DNA of 64,000 nt from 3-1-20CM-4-69-9 sp963833655 (GCA_963833655.1 CAWHYL010000004.1:682001-746000); one strand, 5' to 3'. Counted from the stretch's first letter, positions 9,216 through 19,724 are shown. The notes: generated by a model not told the origin, from the sequence alone. Made by a program: numbers and translations.

Positions 9216-10483
9216 CCGCACCGCGCGCGGTCGTCGTCGTCACCGGCAGCGAGCTCGTCCGCGGCGACCGCCGCGACCTCAACGGGCCCTTCCTCGCCCA
9301 GGAGCTCCTCCACCGCGGGGTCGAGCCGGCGCGGATCATCATCGTCGGTGACCGCGAGGACGAGCTCGCGGGCGCGCTGGCCGAAGGGCTACGCGCAGAT
9401 CTGTGCATCACCTCGGGCGGCCTCGGCCCGACACACGACGACCGCACGGTGGAGCTGGTGGCGCGTGCAGCGGGTGCCGGCCTGCGCGTCGACGCGGGGT
9501 TGGAGCGCGAGATCGGCGCGATCTCACGCGCCTTCGCGCAGCGGATGAACCGTCCCTACGTCGACTTCGAGCCGGGCGTGCGCAAGCAGGCGACCATTCC
9601 GGAAGGCGCGCTGTCGCTCGGGCTCGCGGGGACGGCACCGGGGCTCGTGCTGGAGGCCGACCCGTGCGTCGTCGTCGTGCTCCCGGGGCCGCCCGGCGAG
9701 CTGCAGAGGCTGTGGCGGAACGCGGTCGCGGCGGAGCCGGTGCGGCGCGTGCTGGCGCGCGCCCAGGAGCCCGACGTCCGGCTGCTCCGCTTCTTCGGCG
9801 CGAGCGAGTCGGCCGTCGCAAAAGCCCTCGCCGACGCCGGCGGCGACGGCGGCGGGGTCGAGGCGACGATCTGTGCGCGCGACTTCGAGATCCACGTCGA
9901 CCTCTACGTCGAGCCGGGAGCGGCGCGCCGTGCGGACGAGCTCTCGGCCCAGCTCGTCGAGCCGCTCGAGCGCTATCTGTTCAGCCGCGACGAGCGCCGT
10001 GTCGAGGAGCTCGTCCTCGCCGCATGCCGCGAGCAGCGGCTGACCCTCGCGACGGCCGAGTCGTGCACGGGCGGGATGGTGGCGGAGCGCCTGACGTCGG
10101 TGCCGGGCAGCAGCCGCGTCTTCCTGGGCGCCGTCGTCGCCTATTCGAACGACGTCAAGGCGGCCGGCCTCGGCGTCCCCGGCGATCTGCTCGAGCGCCA
10201 CGGTGCCGTCTCGGCGGAGGCCGCCGCGGCGATGGCGGCGGGCGCGCGCGAGCGGCTCGGCGCCGACGTGGCCGTCGCCGTCACGGGCATCGCCGGCCCG
10301 GACGGCGGGACGGACGAGAAGCCGGTCGGGCTCGTCTACCTGCACGCCGAAGCGCCCGGCGGCTCGCGCAGCGCCGACTTCGTCTTCCCCGGCGACAGAG
10401 ACGGCATCCGCCGCCGCGCCGCCGTCACCGCGCTGCACCTTCTGCGTCGTCTCTTGACACAGAGTCGCGACGAAGACGCGTGA
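9212..10483 (+). CDS. cinA: CinA family protein (MoaB-like domain plus nicotinamide-nucleotide amidase)
   Basis: A two-domain protein of 423 aa. The N-terminal MoaB/MogA-like domain has TGSELVRGDRRDLNG and TSGGLGPTHDD. The C-terminal PncC-type domain, which hydrolyses NMN to nicotinate mononucleotide, has TAESCTGG and VAVTGIAGPDGG. The TTG start at 9212 overlaps the rodZ stop. Upstream codons in the same frame lie inside rodZ and show no similarity. The gene ends in a GTGA overlap with thpR. The cinA-recA neighbourhood is common in Gram-positive genomes. Confidence 0.92.
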   Translation: MTAPRAVVVVTGSELVRGDRRDLNGPFLAQELLHRGVEPARIIIVGDREDELAGALAEGLRADLCITSGGLGPTHDDRTVELVARAAGAGLRVDAGLEREIGAISRAFAQRMNRPYVDFEPGVRKQATIPEGALSLGLAGTAPGLVLEADPCVVVVLPGPPGELQRLWRNAVAAEPVRRVLARAQEPDVRLLRFFGASESAVAKALADAGGDGGGVEATICARDFEIHVDLYVEPGAARRADELSAQLVEPLERYLFSRDERRVEELVLAACREQRLTLATAESCTGGMVAERLTSVPGSSRVFLGAVVAYSNDVKAAGLGVPGDLLERHGAVSAEAAAAMAAGARERLGADVAVAVTGIAGPDGGTDEKPVGLVYLHAEAPGGSRSADFVFPGDRDGIRRRAAVTALHLLRRLLTQSRDEDA

Positions 10484-11039
10484 ATCTTCCCGCTAGTGTC
10501 GAGGGCCGTGAACGGCTACGACTCTTCTGCGCGCTGCGGCTCCCCGACGCCGCGCTCGACACGCTCTGCGAGTGGCAGCGCCGCGAGCTGCGCGACGGGC
10601 GCATCGTCCCGCGTGGGAACCTGCACGTCACGCTCGCCTTTCTCGGCCATCGCCCGGCCACGGAGCTCCCGGGGATCGTCGACGCGCTGCGCGCATCGGC
10701 CGCGGACGCACAGCCGATCCGCCTGCTGCCGGAGCGGTACCGCGAGACCCGGAGCGTCGGCATGCTCGTGCTGAACGACCTCGACGGAACCGGGAGCGTG
10801 CTTGCCGACGACCTGTTCGGGCGCCTCGAGCGGCTCGGCGTCTACCAGCGCGAGCAGCGGGCTTGGCTCGCGCACGTCACCGTCCTGCGCTTCCGGCGGC
10901 CGCCGCGACTGAAGCCGCGGCTCCCGGACCTGGGCGAGATCGTGCCGTCCGACGCGGCTGCTTACCTATCTCGACTCGGGCCAAAGGGCGCTGAGTACTT
11001 TGTCGTCGAATCGTTTGTCCTGGGAGAGAGGGTGAGGTA

Positions 11040-11040
<1 letters not shown>
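10480..11040 (+). CDS. thpR: RNA 2',3'-cyclic phosphodiesterase (LigT/ThpR)
   Basis: A 186-aa 2H phosphoesterase. Both HxT catalytic motifs are present: HVTLAFLG near residue 48 and HVTVLRF near 132, about the usual distance apart. The family opens RNA 2',3'-cyclic phosphates; its physiological substrate in bacteria is unsettled. The GTG start overlaps cinA, and its TAG stop shares one base with the recA GTG start. Confidence 0.9.
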
Positions 11041-12125
<1,085 letters not shown>

Positions 12126-12133
12126 CCGACCAC

Positions 12134-12706
12134 GTGCCGACGGTCACCGCGCTCCGGGCCGATCGCCGCGGCTGTGTCGCGGTGGAGCTGGACGGCAGGC
12201 CGTGGCGTGCGCTGCCCGCCGACGTCGTCGCGCGCGCTCGGCTGTCCGAAGGGCGGTCGCTCGACCGCCCGGCGCTGCGCCTCGTCCGGCGGGAGCTGAG
12301 GCGGGCCGAGGCGCTGCAGGTCGCGGAGCGGGCGCTGCGCCACCGCGACCTCTCCCGGCGACGGCTCGCGGAACGGCTAGAGGACGCTGTCGCGCCGGCC
12401 GCTGCGGCGGAGTCCCTCGCCGTCCTCGAGCGCGCCGGTCTCGTCGACGACGTGAGGGTCGCGCGAGCCCGGGCGGAGTCGCTGGCGGCGCGCGGCTACG
12501 GGGACGACGCGATCCGGCACCGGCTGCAGGCCGACGGCCTTCCGGAAGAGGCCGTCGGCGAGCTCGACCCCGAGGTCGTGCGGGCCAGGCCGCTGATCGA
12601 GCGGCGCGGGGCCGGGCCACGGACGGCCCGCTACCTCGCCTCCCGCGGCTTCGGCGAGGAGGCGGTCGAGGCCGCACTGGGAGCGGCTTTTGGACAGGAC
12701 GGCTGA
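12134..12706 (+). CDS. recX: Regulatory protein RecX
   Basis: A small all-helical modulator that caps and disassembles RecA filaments, here 190 aa. The typical core LRHRDLSRRRLAERL is followed by the third-repeat AARGYGDDAIRHRLQ. A GTG start is used. The position 8 nt after recA confirms the call. Confidence 0.88.
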   Translation: MPTVTALRADRRGCVAVELDGRPWRALPADVVARARLSEGRSLDRPALRLVRRELRRAEALQVAERALRHRDLSRRRLAERLEDAVAPAAAAESLAVLERAGLVDDVRVARARAESLAARGYGDDAIRHRLQADGLPEEAVGELDPEVVRARPLIERRGAGPRTARYLASRGFGEEAVEAALGAAFGQDG

Positions 12707-12956
12707 GCGGCGATAGGATGAGCGTTGCCTTATCCGACGATTTGCCTGCATAGCGACGTCTTCCGAAGCAACGACTGAAACTCTGAGACCAATGCCGACC
12801 GTCCACCAGCGCGAGACAGAAAGGCTCCTGACAGCGGCGACCTAGCCATCCGCTGCACGAGCCGCGCTGCGGCTCGCTTCACCGAACGTCCATGCCGGTC
12901 GACCGCCGGGGCGGGCTCCGCGGGAACCCCGCGGCCAACCGACCCAGGAGCTGTTG

Positions 12957-14606
12957 ATGCTGGTCGCAATCGGGATTCTGATCGGGCTGATCATCGGCGC
13001 AGTCGCGGCCGCGGTCGCGATCGGGGTGCTCGGGAAGTCGCGGCTCGGCGCCGCAGAGCAGCAGCGGAAGCTCATGCTCGAAGAGGCGAGCCGCGAGGCC
13101 GAGACGCTTCGCCGCGAGGCGCAGATCAGCGCCAGAGAGGAAGCCGTCCGGCTGCGCGCCGAGATCGACCAGGAGATCGCCGCCCACCGGTCGCGGATCG
13201 TCAAGGTCGAGGAGCGCGTCCTCACGAAGGAAGAGGAGATCGACGCGAAGCTCACGGAGATCGAGCGCCGCGAGCAGGGGCTCTCCGACCGTGAGACGCA
13301 CCTCAAGCAGCTGCAGGAGGAGCAGAAGCAGGCGCGCGAGCAACAGGTCACCGAGCTCGAACGGATCTCGGCCATGACCGTGAACGAGGCAAAGGCATCC
13401 CTCCTGGAGCGCTCCGAGGACCTCGTCCGGCACGAGCTAGCCCGGCGCGTGCGCCAGCTCGAGGAGGAGGCCCGGACGGAAGCGAAGCGGAGGGCGCGCA
13501 ACCTCGTCGCCGACGCGCTGCAGCGGGTCGCCGCGAGCCACGCCGCCGAGACGACCGTCTCGGTGATCGAGCTTCCGTCCGACGACATGAAGGGCCGGAT
13601 CATCGGCCGGGAGGGCCGCAACATCCGCGCCCTCGAGCATCTCACCGGCGTCGACTTCATCATCGACGACACGCCGCAGGCCGTCGTGCTGTCGTCGTTC
13701 GACGGGATCCGCCGCGAGGTCGCGAAGCTGACGCTCTCGAAGCTGATCGAGGACGGACGGATCCACCCGGCTCGGATCGAGGACACGTACTACCAGTCGA
13801 AGGCTGAGATCGAGGATCACATCACGCAGGCGGGCGAGCAGGCGGTCTTCGAGGCAAACTGCGGCGACTTCCACGAAGAGCTCGTGAAGATCCTCGGCCG
13901 GCTGCGCTACCGGACGAGCTACGGGCAGAACGTGCTCAAGCACACCCTTGAGGTCGTCCACCTCGCGGGGATCATGGCGACGGAGGTCGGTGCAAGCGTC
14001 AAGGTGACGAAGCGCGCAGCGCTCCTCCACGACCTCGGGAAGGCGATGACGCACGAGGTCGAAGGGTCGCACGCGGCGATCTCGGCGCAGCTCGCGCGCC
14101 GCTACGGCGAATCGCAGCACGTCGTGCACGCGATCGAGGCGCACCACTACGAGGTCGAGCCGCAGACAGTCGAGGCAGTGCTGCTGATCGCCGCGGACGC
14201 GATCTCGGCGTCGCGCCCCGGCGCGCGCGGGGAGAGCCTCGAGCACTACATCAAGCGGCTGGAGTCGCTCGAGGAGCTGGCTGCGCAGAAGCCGGGCGTC
14301 GAGAAGGTGTACGCGCTCCAGGCCGGCCGCGAGATTCGCGTGATCGTCAAGCCAGGCGAGGTGGACGACGACGGCGCCGTGCTCCTGTCGCACGAGATCG
14401 CGCGCGAGATCGAGGATCAGCTCGAGTATCCGGGCCAGGTGAAGGTGACCGTGATCCGCGAGAGCCGAGCCGTCGACGTCGCACGCAACGCCGCCAACGG
14501 CGGTGTTGCGGCGCCGTCAGTTCCGCTTGGCGAGAGCAGCGACGGTGCCGAGCCCGACGAACACGAGGCCGGAGCCGTACCGCATCGTCCGGCGGCGGCG
14601 TCGTAG
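12957..14606 (+). CDS. rny: Ribonuclease Y
   Basis: A membrane-anchored endoribonuclease that starts mRNA decay. The ATG at 12957 follows AGGAG by 6 nt. Order: one N-terminal transmembrane helix (residues 1-26), a long charged coiled coil (about 30-200), a KH domain (GRIIGREGRNIRALE near 216), and an HD domain with HDLGK near 362. Conserved sequence ends near VIRESRAVDVARN. A further 35 or so residues, low-complexity and Ala/Pro/Glu-rich, are encoded on the strand opposite the lysE 3' end, giving a 90-bp convergent overlap. It has its own 250-bp upstream region. Confidence 0.95.
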   Translation: MLVAIGILIGLIIGAVAAAVAIGVLGKSRLGAAEQQRKLMLEEASREAETLRREAQISAREEAVRLRAEIDQEIAAHRSRIVKVEERVLTKEEEIDAKLTEIERREQGLSDRETHLKQLQEEQKQAREQQVTELERISAMTVNEAKASLLERSEDLVRHELARRVRQLEEEARTEAKRRARNLVADALQRVAASHAAETTVSVIELPSDDMKGRIIGREGRNIRALEHLTGVDFIIDDTPQAVVLSSFDGIRREVAKLTLSKLIEDGRIHPARIEDTYYQSKAEIEDHITQAGEQAVFEANCGDFHEELVKILGRLRYRTSYGQNVLKHTLEVVHLAGIMATEVGASVKVTKRAALLHDLGKAMTHEVEGSHAAISAQLARRYGESQHVVHAIEAHHYEVEPQTVEAVLLIAADAISASRPGARGESLEHYIKRLESLEELAAQKPGVEKVYALQAGREIRVIVKPGEVDDDGAVLLSHEIAREIEDQLEYPGQVKVTVIRESRAVDVARNAANGGVAAPSVPLGESSDGAEPDEHEAGAVPHRPAAAS

Positions 14607-15152
14607 GAAGCTGCCGACGGTGCCGGCGGCGACCGCGTAGGCGGAGTCGGTCACGAGGCCGAGCGCGACGAACGTCAGGCCGAGCAAGAGCGCCTGCGAC
14701 CAGACGCCGCCGCGGGCCGTGTCCACGAACTGGGGCAAGAGCGCGAGGAAGAAGAGCGCGGTCTTCGGGTTGAGCACGTTGACGACGGCCCCGCGCGCGA
14801 ACGCCCGCCGGTAGGAGATGCGCTGTCTGGTCGCCTCGAGGCGGGGCTCGTCACGGCCGAGCAGTTTCCGGACGCCGACGTAGATCAGATACGCCGCGCC
14901 CGCCAGCTTCACCGCCGTGAACGCGGTTGCCGAGGCCACGATCAGCGCCGACAGGCCGACCGTCGCCGCGAAGACGTGCACGAGCGTGCCGACATGGATC
15001 CCGCCGACGGACGCAAGGCCTGCACGGCGGCCCTGCTCGGCCCCCTGGACGACGACGTAGAGGACGGCCGGCCCCGGAATGACCAGGAGGGCCAGCGAGG
15101 TCAGGCAGAAGACCCAGACCGTGCCGGAATCGGGAAAGACCACGGGTAGCAT
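14517..15152 (-). CDS. LysE/RhtB-family amino-acid exporter
   Basis: A 211-aa inner membrane transporter of the LysE superfamily with about six hydrophobic segments. The family signature reads LLVIPGPAVLYVVVQGAEQGRRAG near residue 25 (in pieces of the usual GPN-type motif, here GPA). The conserved VLNPKTALFFLALLPQFVD is near residue 120. Substrate is unknown. The ATG start lies 8 bp from the divergent miaB start, so the two promoters must overlap coding sequence; the in-frame GTG a few codons in is an alternative start. Confidence 0.88.
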   Translation of the reverse strand: MLPVVFPDSGTVWVFCLTSLALLVIPGPAVLYVVVQGAEQGRRAGLASVGGIHVGTLVHVFAATVGLSALIVASATAFTAVKLAGAAYLIYVGVRKLLGRDEPRLEATRQRISYRRAFARGAVVNVLNPKTALFFLALLPQFVDTARGGVWSQALLLGLTFVALGLVTDSAYAVAAGTVGSFLRRRRRTMRYGSGLVFVGLGTVAALAKRN

Positions 15153-15160
15153 TCTGGCCC

Positions 15161-16486
15161 GTGCGGCGGTATCACGTCACCACGTTCGGCTGCCAGATGA
15201 ACGCTCACGACAGCGAGCGGATCAAGGGGATGCTCGAGGAGCTCGGACTGGGGGAGAGCGCGACACAGGAGGACGCCGACGTCCTCGTCTTCAACACCTG
15301 CACCATCCGCGAGAAGCCCGACACGAAGTTCGCCGCGCATCTGGCGCAGGCCGGCGCGCTGAAAGGGCGCGACGGCGGCAAGGTCATCGCCGTCGGCGGC
15401 TGCTACGCAGAGGCGCAGCGCGAGCGGCTGTTCGAGCTGTACCCGTACGTCGACGTCGCGTTCGGACCCGGGTCGATCCCGCACCTCGGCAAGTGGCTCG
15501 GCGCAGGCGGCTTCGGCGTCGAACGTGGCCGCTTCGGGCTCGACGAGCGGACCTTTGCCGGCGAGCTGCCGATGCACCGCGAGCGCGGCTTTCAAGCGTG
15601 GGTGCAGATCTCGATGGGCTGCAACTCGAAGTGCTCGTACTGCATCGTCCCGGCCGTGCGCGGACGCGAGCAGAGCCGGCGCCCAGGTGACGTGATCGCC
15701 GAGGTGACGCGGCTTGCTCGCGAGGGCGTGCGCGAGGTGACGCTGCTCGGCCAGAACGTGAACTCGTGGGGCCGCGACCTGCTGCCGGACGTGCGGACGG
15801 AGTTCGGCGAGCTGCTGCGCGCGTGCGACGCGGTCGCAGGCATCGAGCGGATCCGTTTCACGAGCCCGCATCCGAAGGACTTCCGTCGCCCGGTGATCGA
15901 GGCGATGGCCGAGTGCGTCGCCGTCTGCGAGCACGCGCACCTGCCGTTGCAGTCCGGGTCGTCCCGCATCCTGAAGGCGATGCGCCGGACGTACGATCGC
16001 GCGCGCTACCTCCGCCTCGTCGGCGAGCTGCGCGCCGCGATCCCCGACCTCGCGCTCACGACGGACGTGATCGTCGGCTTTCCCGGTGAGACCGAGGACG
16101 ACTTCCGCGAGACCCTCGCCGTGGTCGAAGAGGTCGGCTTCGACGGCGCCTTCACCTTCGTCTACTCGCCGCGGGCGGGCACGGAGGCAGCGGCGATGGA
16201 AGACCAGATCCCGGAGGCGGTCAAGCGCGACCGCATCGAGCGGCTGATCGACGTCGTCCAGAGGATCGCCGCCGCACGGAACGCGGAGCGCGTCGGGAGG
16301 GTCGAGGAAGTTCTCGTGGAGGGCTTCAGCCGCACCGACCACTCGCTCCTGCGCGGCCGGACGCGCCGGAACACGACGGTCAACTTCGCCGGCACCGCAT
16401 CGCCGGGTGAGCTCGTGGACGTCCGCATCGAGGACGCGACCTCGACGACGCTGCGCGGCGTGCAGGCCGTGCCGGTCGCCGCCTGA
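15161..16486 (+). CDS. miaB: tRNA-2-methylthio-N6-dimethylallyladenosine synthase MiaB
   Basis: A radical SAM methylthiotransferase that converts i6A37 to ms2i6A37 in tRNAs reading UNN codons. Its substrate is made by MiaA, encoded two genes downstream. The N-terminal UPF0004 domain has the cluster cysteines in FGCQMN, NTCTIR and GGCYAE. The radical SAM motif is GCNSKCSYCIVP near residue 150. The C-terminal TRAM domain ends the 441-aa protein. It starts with GTG. The stop shares a base with the next ATG. Confidence 0.95.
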   Translation: MRRYHVTTFGCQMNAHDSERIKGMLEELGLGESATQEDADVLVFNTCTIREKPDTKFAAHLAQAGALKGRDGGKVIAVGGCYAEAQRERLFELYPYVDVAFGPGSIPHLGKWLGAGGFGVERGRFGLDERTFAGELPMHRERGFQAWVQISMGCNSKCSYCIVPAVRGREQSRRPGDVIAEVTRLAREGVREVTLLGQNVNSWGRDLLPDVRTEFGELLRACDAVAGIERIRFTSPHPKDFRRPVIEAMAECVAVCEHAHLPLQSGSSRILKAMRRTYDRARYLRLVGELRAAIPDLALTTDVIVGFPGETEDDFRETLAVVEEVGFDGAFTFVYSPRAGTEAAAMEDQIPEAVKRDRIERLIDVVQRIAAARNAERVGRVEEVLVEGFSRTDHSLLRGRTRRNTTVNFAGTASPGELVDVRIEDATSTTLRGVQAVPVAA

Positions 16487-17475
16487 TGCGGGTCCTCGTC
16501 ACCGGCTCGAGCGGCCAGATCGGCACGAACCTCGCGCTGCGCCTGCAGGAGAACGGCCACGAGGTCTTCGGCGTCGACAAGCGGCTCAACGGCTGGACGG
16601 ACGATTTCCGCTACCTGCTGCAGGACCTCACGTTCCCGGGCGGCCTCGGTGACGACTACCCGCCCGTCGACGTGATCGTCCACCTTGCGGCACACGCAAA
16701 GGTGCACGAGCTCGTGCGCGAGCCGAGGCGCGCGCTCGAGAACGCGATCATGACGTTCAACGTCCTCGAGTACTGCCGCGGCAACCGCCTCCCACTGGTG
16801 TTCTCGTCGACGCGCGAGGTCTACGGCGACGTCCATCGCTTCGAGGAGTACGGCGAGGCCTCCGCCGACTTCGCGTTCACCGAGAGCCCGTACTCGGCGT
16901 CGAAGATCGCATCGGAGGCGCTGATCTACTCGTACGCGCGCTGCTACGGCTTGCAGTACCTGGTCTTTCGCTTCTCGAACGTCTACGGCCGCTTCGACAA
17001 CGACCTCTCCCGCATGGTGCGCGTGATTCCGCTCTTCACGCACCGGTTGCTGCACGGAAAGCCGATCACGATCTACGGCGGCAGCGACAAGACCCTCGAC
17101 TTCACGTACATCGACGACTGTGTCGACGGGCTCACGCGCGGTGTCGAGTCGCTTGCCGCAGGCGGCGTGGTGAACGAGACGATCAACCTCGCGTTCGGTC
17201 AGGGCAACACGCTCCTGCGGGCGGCCGAGCTGATCGCCGCGCAGCTCGGCATCGAGCCGCAGATCGCGTTCACGCCGTCGTTGCTCGGCGAGGTGACGCA
17301 CTACATCGCCGACATTCGCAAGGCACGCGACCTGCTCGGCTGGGAGCCGCAAGTGCCCCTGGACGAAGGGATCCCGCGCGCCGTCGCGTGGTTCCGCGAG
17401 CATCCTGAGCACGCTGCCGACTTCGTCGGCGACTGGGTGCCGCAGGAAGCCGACTTCAAGGTTGGCGTCTCCTAG
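16486..17475 (+). CDS. NAD-dependent sugar epimerase/dehydratase (extended SDR)
   Basis: A 329-aa extended short-chain dehydrogenase. The Rossmann motif is VTGSSGQIG at residues 5-13, the catalytic YSASK is near 142, and the Ser comes from FSSTREVYG. The pattern resembles UDP-glucose 4-epimerase and dTDP-glucose dehydratase relatives acting on nucleotide sugars. The exact substrate is unknown. Its position inside a miaB-miaA run is unusual. It overlaps miaA by 14 nt. Confidence 0.85.
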   Translation: MRVLVTGSSGQIGTNLALRLQENGHEVFGVDKRLNGWTDDFRYLLQDLTFPGGLGDDYPPVDVIVHLAAHAKVHELVREPRRALENAIMTFNVLEYCRGNRLPLVFSSTREVYGDVHRFEEYGEASADFAFTESPYSASKIASEALIYSYARCYGLQYLVFRFSNVYGRFDNDLSRMVRVIPLFTHRLLHGKPITIYGGSDKTLDFTYIDDCVDGLTRGVESLAAGGVVNETINLAFGQGNTLLRAAELIAAQLGIEPQIAFTPSLLGEVTHYIADIRKARDLLGWEPQVPLDEGIPRAVAWFREHPEHAADFVGDWVPQEADFKVGVS

Positions 17476-18376
17476 AACCGTCGTCGCGGTCTTCGGGCCG
17501 ACCGCGTCCGGCAAGACAGCGGTGGCAGCGGCGGTCGCCGACCGCCTCGGCGGCGACGTCGTCTCGGCGGACTCGATGCAGGCCTACCGCGGCCTCCCGA
17601 CCCTCACGGCACAACCGAGGCGGCCGACGCGACTCGTCGGAATCTGGCCGCTCTCCCACGAGGGCTCGGTCGCCGAGTACGCCGACCTCGCACACGCAGC
17701 GATCGACGAGCTGCTCGCGGCCGGCCGGACACCGGTGGTCGCGGGTGGAACCGGGCTCTACCTGCGGGCGGCGCTCGCCGACCTGCGCCTGCCGCCGGCG
17801 CCCTCGCCCGGCGTGCGGGCGCACTGGGAGCAGGTCTACGACCGCCTCGGCCCCGATACCGCCTACGAGCTGCTGCTCCGGCGCGACCCGGAGGCCGGCG
17901 GACGAGTGCACGCGAACGACCGCCGCCGCGTCGTCCGCGCGCTCGAGCTGACGGAGCTCGGCTCGTCGCTCCGTCCCGACACCGACCGGCTGTGGGCCGA
18001 GGAGATGCGGCACGACACCGTCGTCTTCGGGCTCGACGTGCCGCGCGACGTCCTGCACGAGCGGATCGATCAGCGCGCACGGGCGATGTTCGACGCCGGC
18101 GTCGTCGACGAGGTGCGCACAGCGCTCGAAGGCGAGGTGTCGTCGACGGCCGTCCACGCGCTCGGGCTGCGCGAGGTCGCCGAGTTGCCGCCTGACGACG
18201 CGCTCCAGGCGCTCATCGTCCGCACCCGCCGCTACGCGGCGTACCAGCGCAAATGGATGCGACGCATCCCCGGCATACTCACCCTCGACGGCAACCGCCC
18301 GGCCGAAGAGATTGCGGATGACATCGTCGAAGTGGCACGCGCTCGGCAACGTCTACCTGCTGGTCGAGCAGGCTGA
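17462..18376 (+). CDS. miaA: tRNA dimethylallyltransferase MiaA
   Basis: Prenylates A37 of tRNAs using DMAPP, making the substrate of MiaB. It is 304 aa. The P-loop FGPTASGKT is near residue 12, the DSMQAYRGL motif near 38, and GGTGLYLRA near 95. It starts with TTG inside the end of the epimerase gene. The 3' end overlaps dapF by 59 nt in another frame. DMAPP supply would come from the DXP pathway genes at the right end of the window. Confidence 0.93.
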   Translation: MASPRTVVAVFGPTASGKTAVAAAVADRLGGDVVSADSMQAYRGLPTLTAQPRRPTRLVGIWPLSHEGSVAEYADLAHAAIDELLAAGRTPVVAGGTGLYLRAALADLRLPPAPSPGVRAHWEQVYDRLGPDTAYELLLRRDPEAGGRVHANDRRRVVRALELTELGSSLRPDTDRLWAEEMRHDTVVFGLDVPRDVLHERIDQRARAMFDAGVVDEVRTALEGEVSSTAVHALGLREVAELPPDDALQALIVRTRRYAAYQRKWMRRIPGILTLDGNRPAEEIADDIVEVARARQRLPAGRAG

Positions 18377-19007
18377 GCCGCTCACGCCCGAGACCGCGCG
18401 CGAGCTGTCGCGCGACACCGACGGCGTGCTCGAGCTCGACGGCAATCACGTCACCGTCTGGAACCCCGACGGCTCCGTCGCGGAGATGTCGGGCAACGGC
18501 GCGCGGATCGCCGCCGCCTGGCTCTCGCGCAAGACGGGCTCGCGCGAGGTCGCGCTGCGAGTCGGCGACCGTGACCTGACGGCCACCGTCGAAGGCGACA
18601 ACGTGACGCTTGACGCCGGCGCCGTCGACGTCGGCGACGCGGAGACGGTCGACGGCATCGACCTGACGCCGGTCTCGGTCGGCAATCCGCACGCCGTCGT
18701 GCGGCACGACCCCGCCGACATCCGCCGGCTCGGCCCGCTGCTCGAGCGACACCCCCGCTTCCCCGATCGCACGAACGTCCAGCTCGTCCGCGTCGACGGG
18801 CAGCACGACCTGACCGTCGCCGTGTGGGAGCGCGGAGCGGGGGAGACCTCCGCTTCCGGCTCGAGCGCGATCGCGGCGGCGGCGGCCGCGATCAGGAACG
18901 GCTGGTGCGCGAGCCCGGTGACGGTGCACATGCCGGGCGGCGATCTCTACGTCGAGCTCGCCGGCGGGCGCGCATGGCTAACCGGACCCGCTGTCCAGCT
19001 CGCGTAG
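18318..19007 (+). CDS. dapF: DapF-like diaminopimelate epimerase homologue with both catalytic Cys replaced by Ser
   Basis: The DapF fold converts LL- to meso-diaminopimelate with two cysteines acting as acid and base. Similarity runs end to end: HALGNVYLLVE for the usual HGLGNDF start, a GNGAR loop, VGNPHAVV, ERGAGET and a PGG near the end. At the two catalytic positions it reads MSGNGAR and SASGSS, so both cysteines are serines (codons TCG and TCC). It is 229 aa against about 275. The ATG at 18318 is chosen because similarity starts there; it overlaps miaA by 59 nt. The convergent dapD overlaps the last 30 nt. Epimerase activity is doubtful. Confidence 0.82.
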   Translation: MTSSKWHALGNVYLLVEQAEPLTPETARELSRDTDGVLELDGNHVTVWNPDGSVAEMSGNGARIAAAWLSRKTGSREVALRVGDRDLTATVEGDNVTLDAGAVDVGDAETVDGIDLTPVSVGNPHAVVRHDPADIRRLGPLLERHPRFPDRTNVQLVRVDGQHDLTVAVWERGAGETSASGSSAIAAAAAAIRNGWCASPVTVHMPGGDLYVELAGGRAWLTGPAVQLA

Positions 19008-19724
19008 CGCGTCGTTGAGGCTGACCTTCTGGTCGGTCGCGTCGCTCCGCCAGCCGACGATCAGCGCGCAGGCGAGGTGGTAGGTGCCGGCGGGAAACTC
19101 CTTCGGCCTCGTTCCGGGAACGACGATCGCGCGCGGCGGCACGTAGCCGCGATGCTCGACGGGCACGCTGCCGGTGACGTCGATGATCGGCACCGACGCC
19201 GTCAGCGAGACGTTCGGCCCGAGCACGGCGCCGGCGCCGACGCGGACTCCCTCCGTGAGGATCGCGCGCGAGCCGATGAACGCGCCGTCCTCGACGATCA
19301 CCGGCCGCGCCCCCGGCGGCTCGAGGACGCCGCCGATGCCGACACCGCCGGCGAGGTGGACGTCGGCACCGATCTGCGCGCCGGACCCGACGGTGGCCCA
19401 CGTGTCGACCATCGTCCGCGGGCCGACCCACGCGCCGATGTTCACGTAGCTCGGCATCAGCACCACTCCCGGCGCGAGGTACGCGCCGTAGCGAGCGACG
19501 GCGGGCGGCACGACGCGGACGCCGAGCTCCTCGTAGTTGCGCTTCAGCGGAATCTTGTCGTGGTACTCGAACGGCCCGACCTCCTCGGGCTCCATCCGGC
19601 GCTCGCGGAAGTATTCGAGAATCGCCTCCTGGGCCTCCGAGTTCACACGCCAGTCGCCGTCGACCGGCTCGGCGACGCGCAGCTCGCCGCGATCGAGCGC
19701 GGCGATCGTCTGGTCGACGGTCAC
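18978..19724 (-). CDS. dapD: Tetrahydrodipicolinate N-succinyltransferase DapD
   Basis: Succinylates tetrahydrodipicolinate in the succinylase route to lysine and peptidoglycan diaminopimelate. It is 248 aa with a left-handed beta-helix of hexapeptide repeats. The motifs VLMPSYVNIGAWV, MVDTWATVGSGAQIG and VHLAGGVGIGGVLEP are those of the E. coli-type enzyme. The GTG start at 19724 overlaps the dapC stop by 4 nt (GTGA). It continues the pathway with dapC upstream. Confidence 0.92.
   Translation of the reverse strand: MTVDQTIAALDRGELRVAEPVDGDWRVNSEAQEAILEYFRERRMEPEEVGPFEYHDKIPLKRNYEELGVRVVPPAVARYGAYLAPGVVLMPSYVNIGAWVGPRTMVDTWATVGSGAQIGADVHLAGGVGIGGVLEPPGARPVIVEDGAFIGSRAILTEGVRVGAGAVLGPNVSLTASVPIIDVTGSVPVEHRGYVPPRAIVVPGTRPKEFPAGTYHLACALIVGWRSDATDQKVSLNDALRELDSGSG

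Noticed and set aside
12707..12956. Gene or RNA upstream of rny
   Set aside because: Only short hairpins and a weak promoter-like pair; no coding frame or RNA family recognised.
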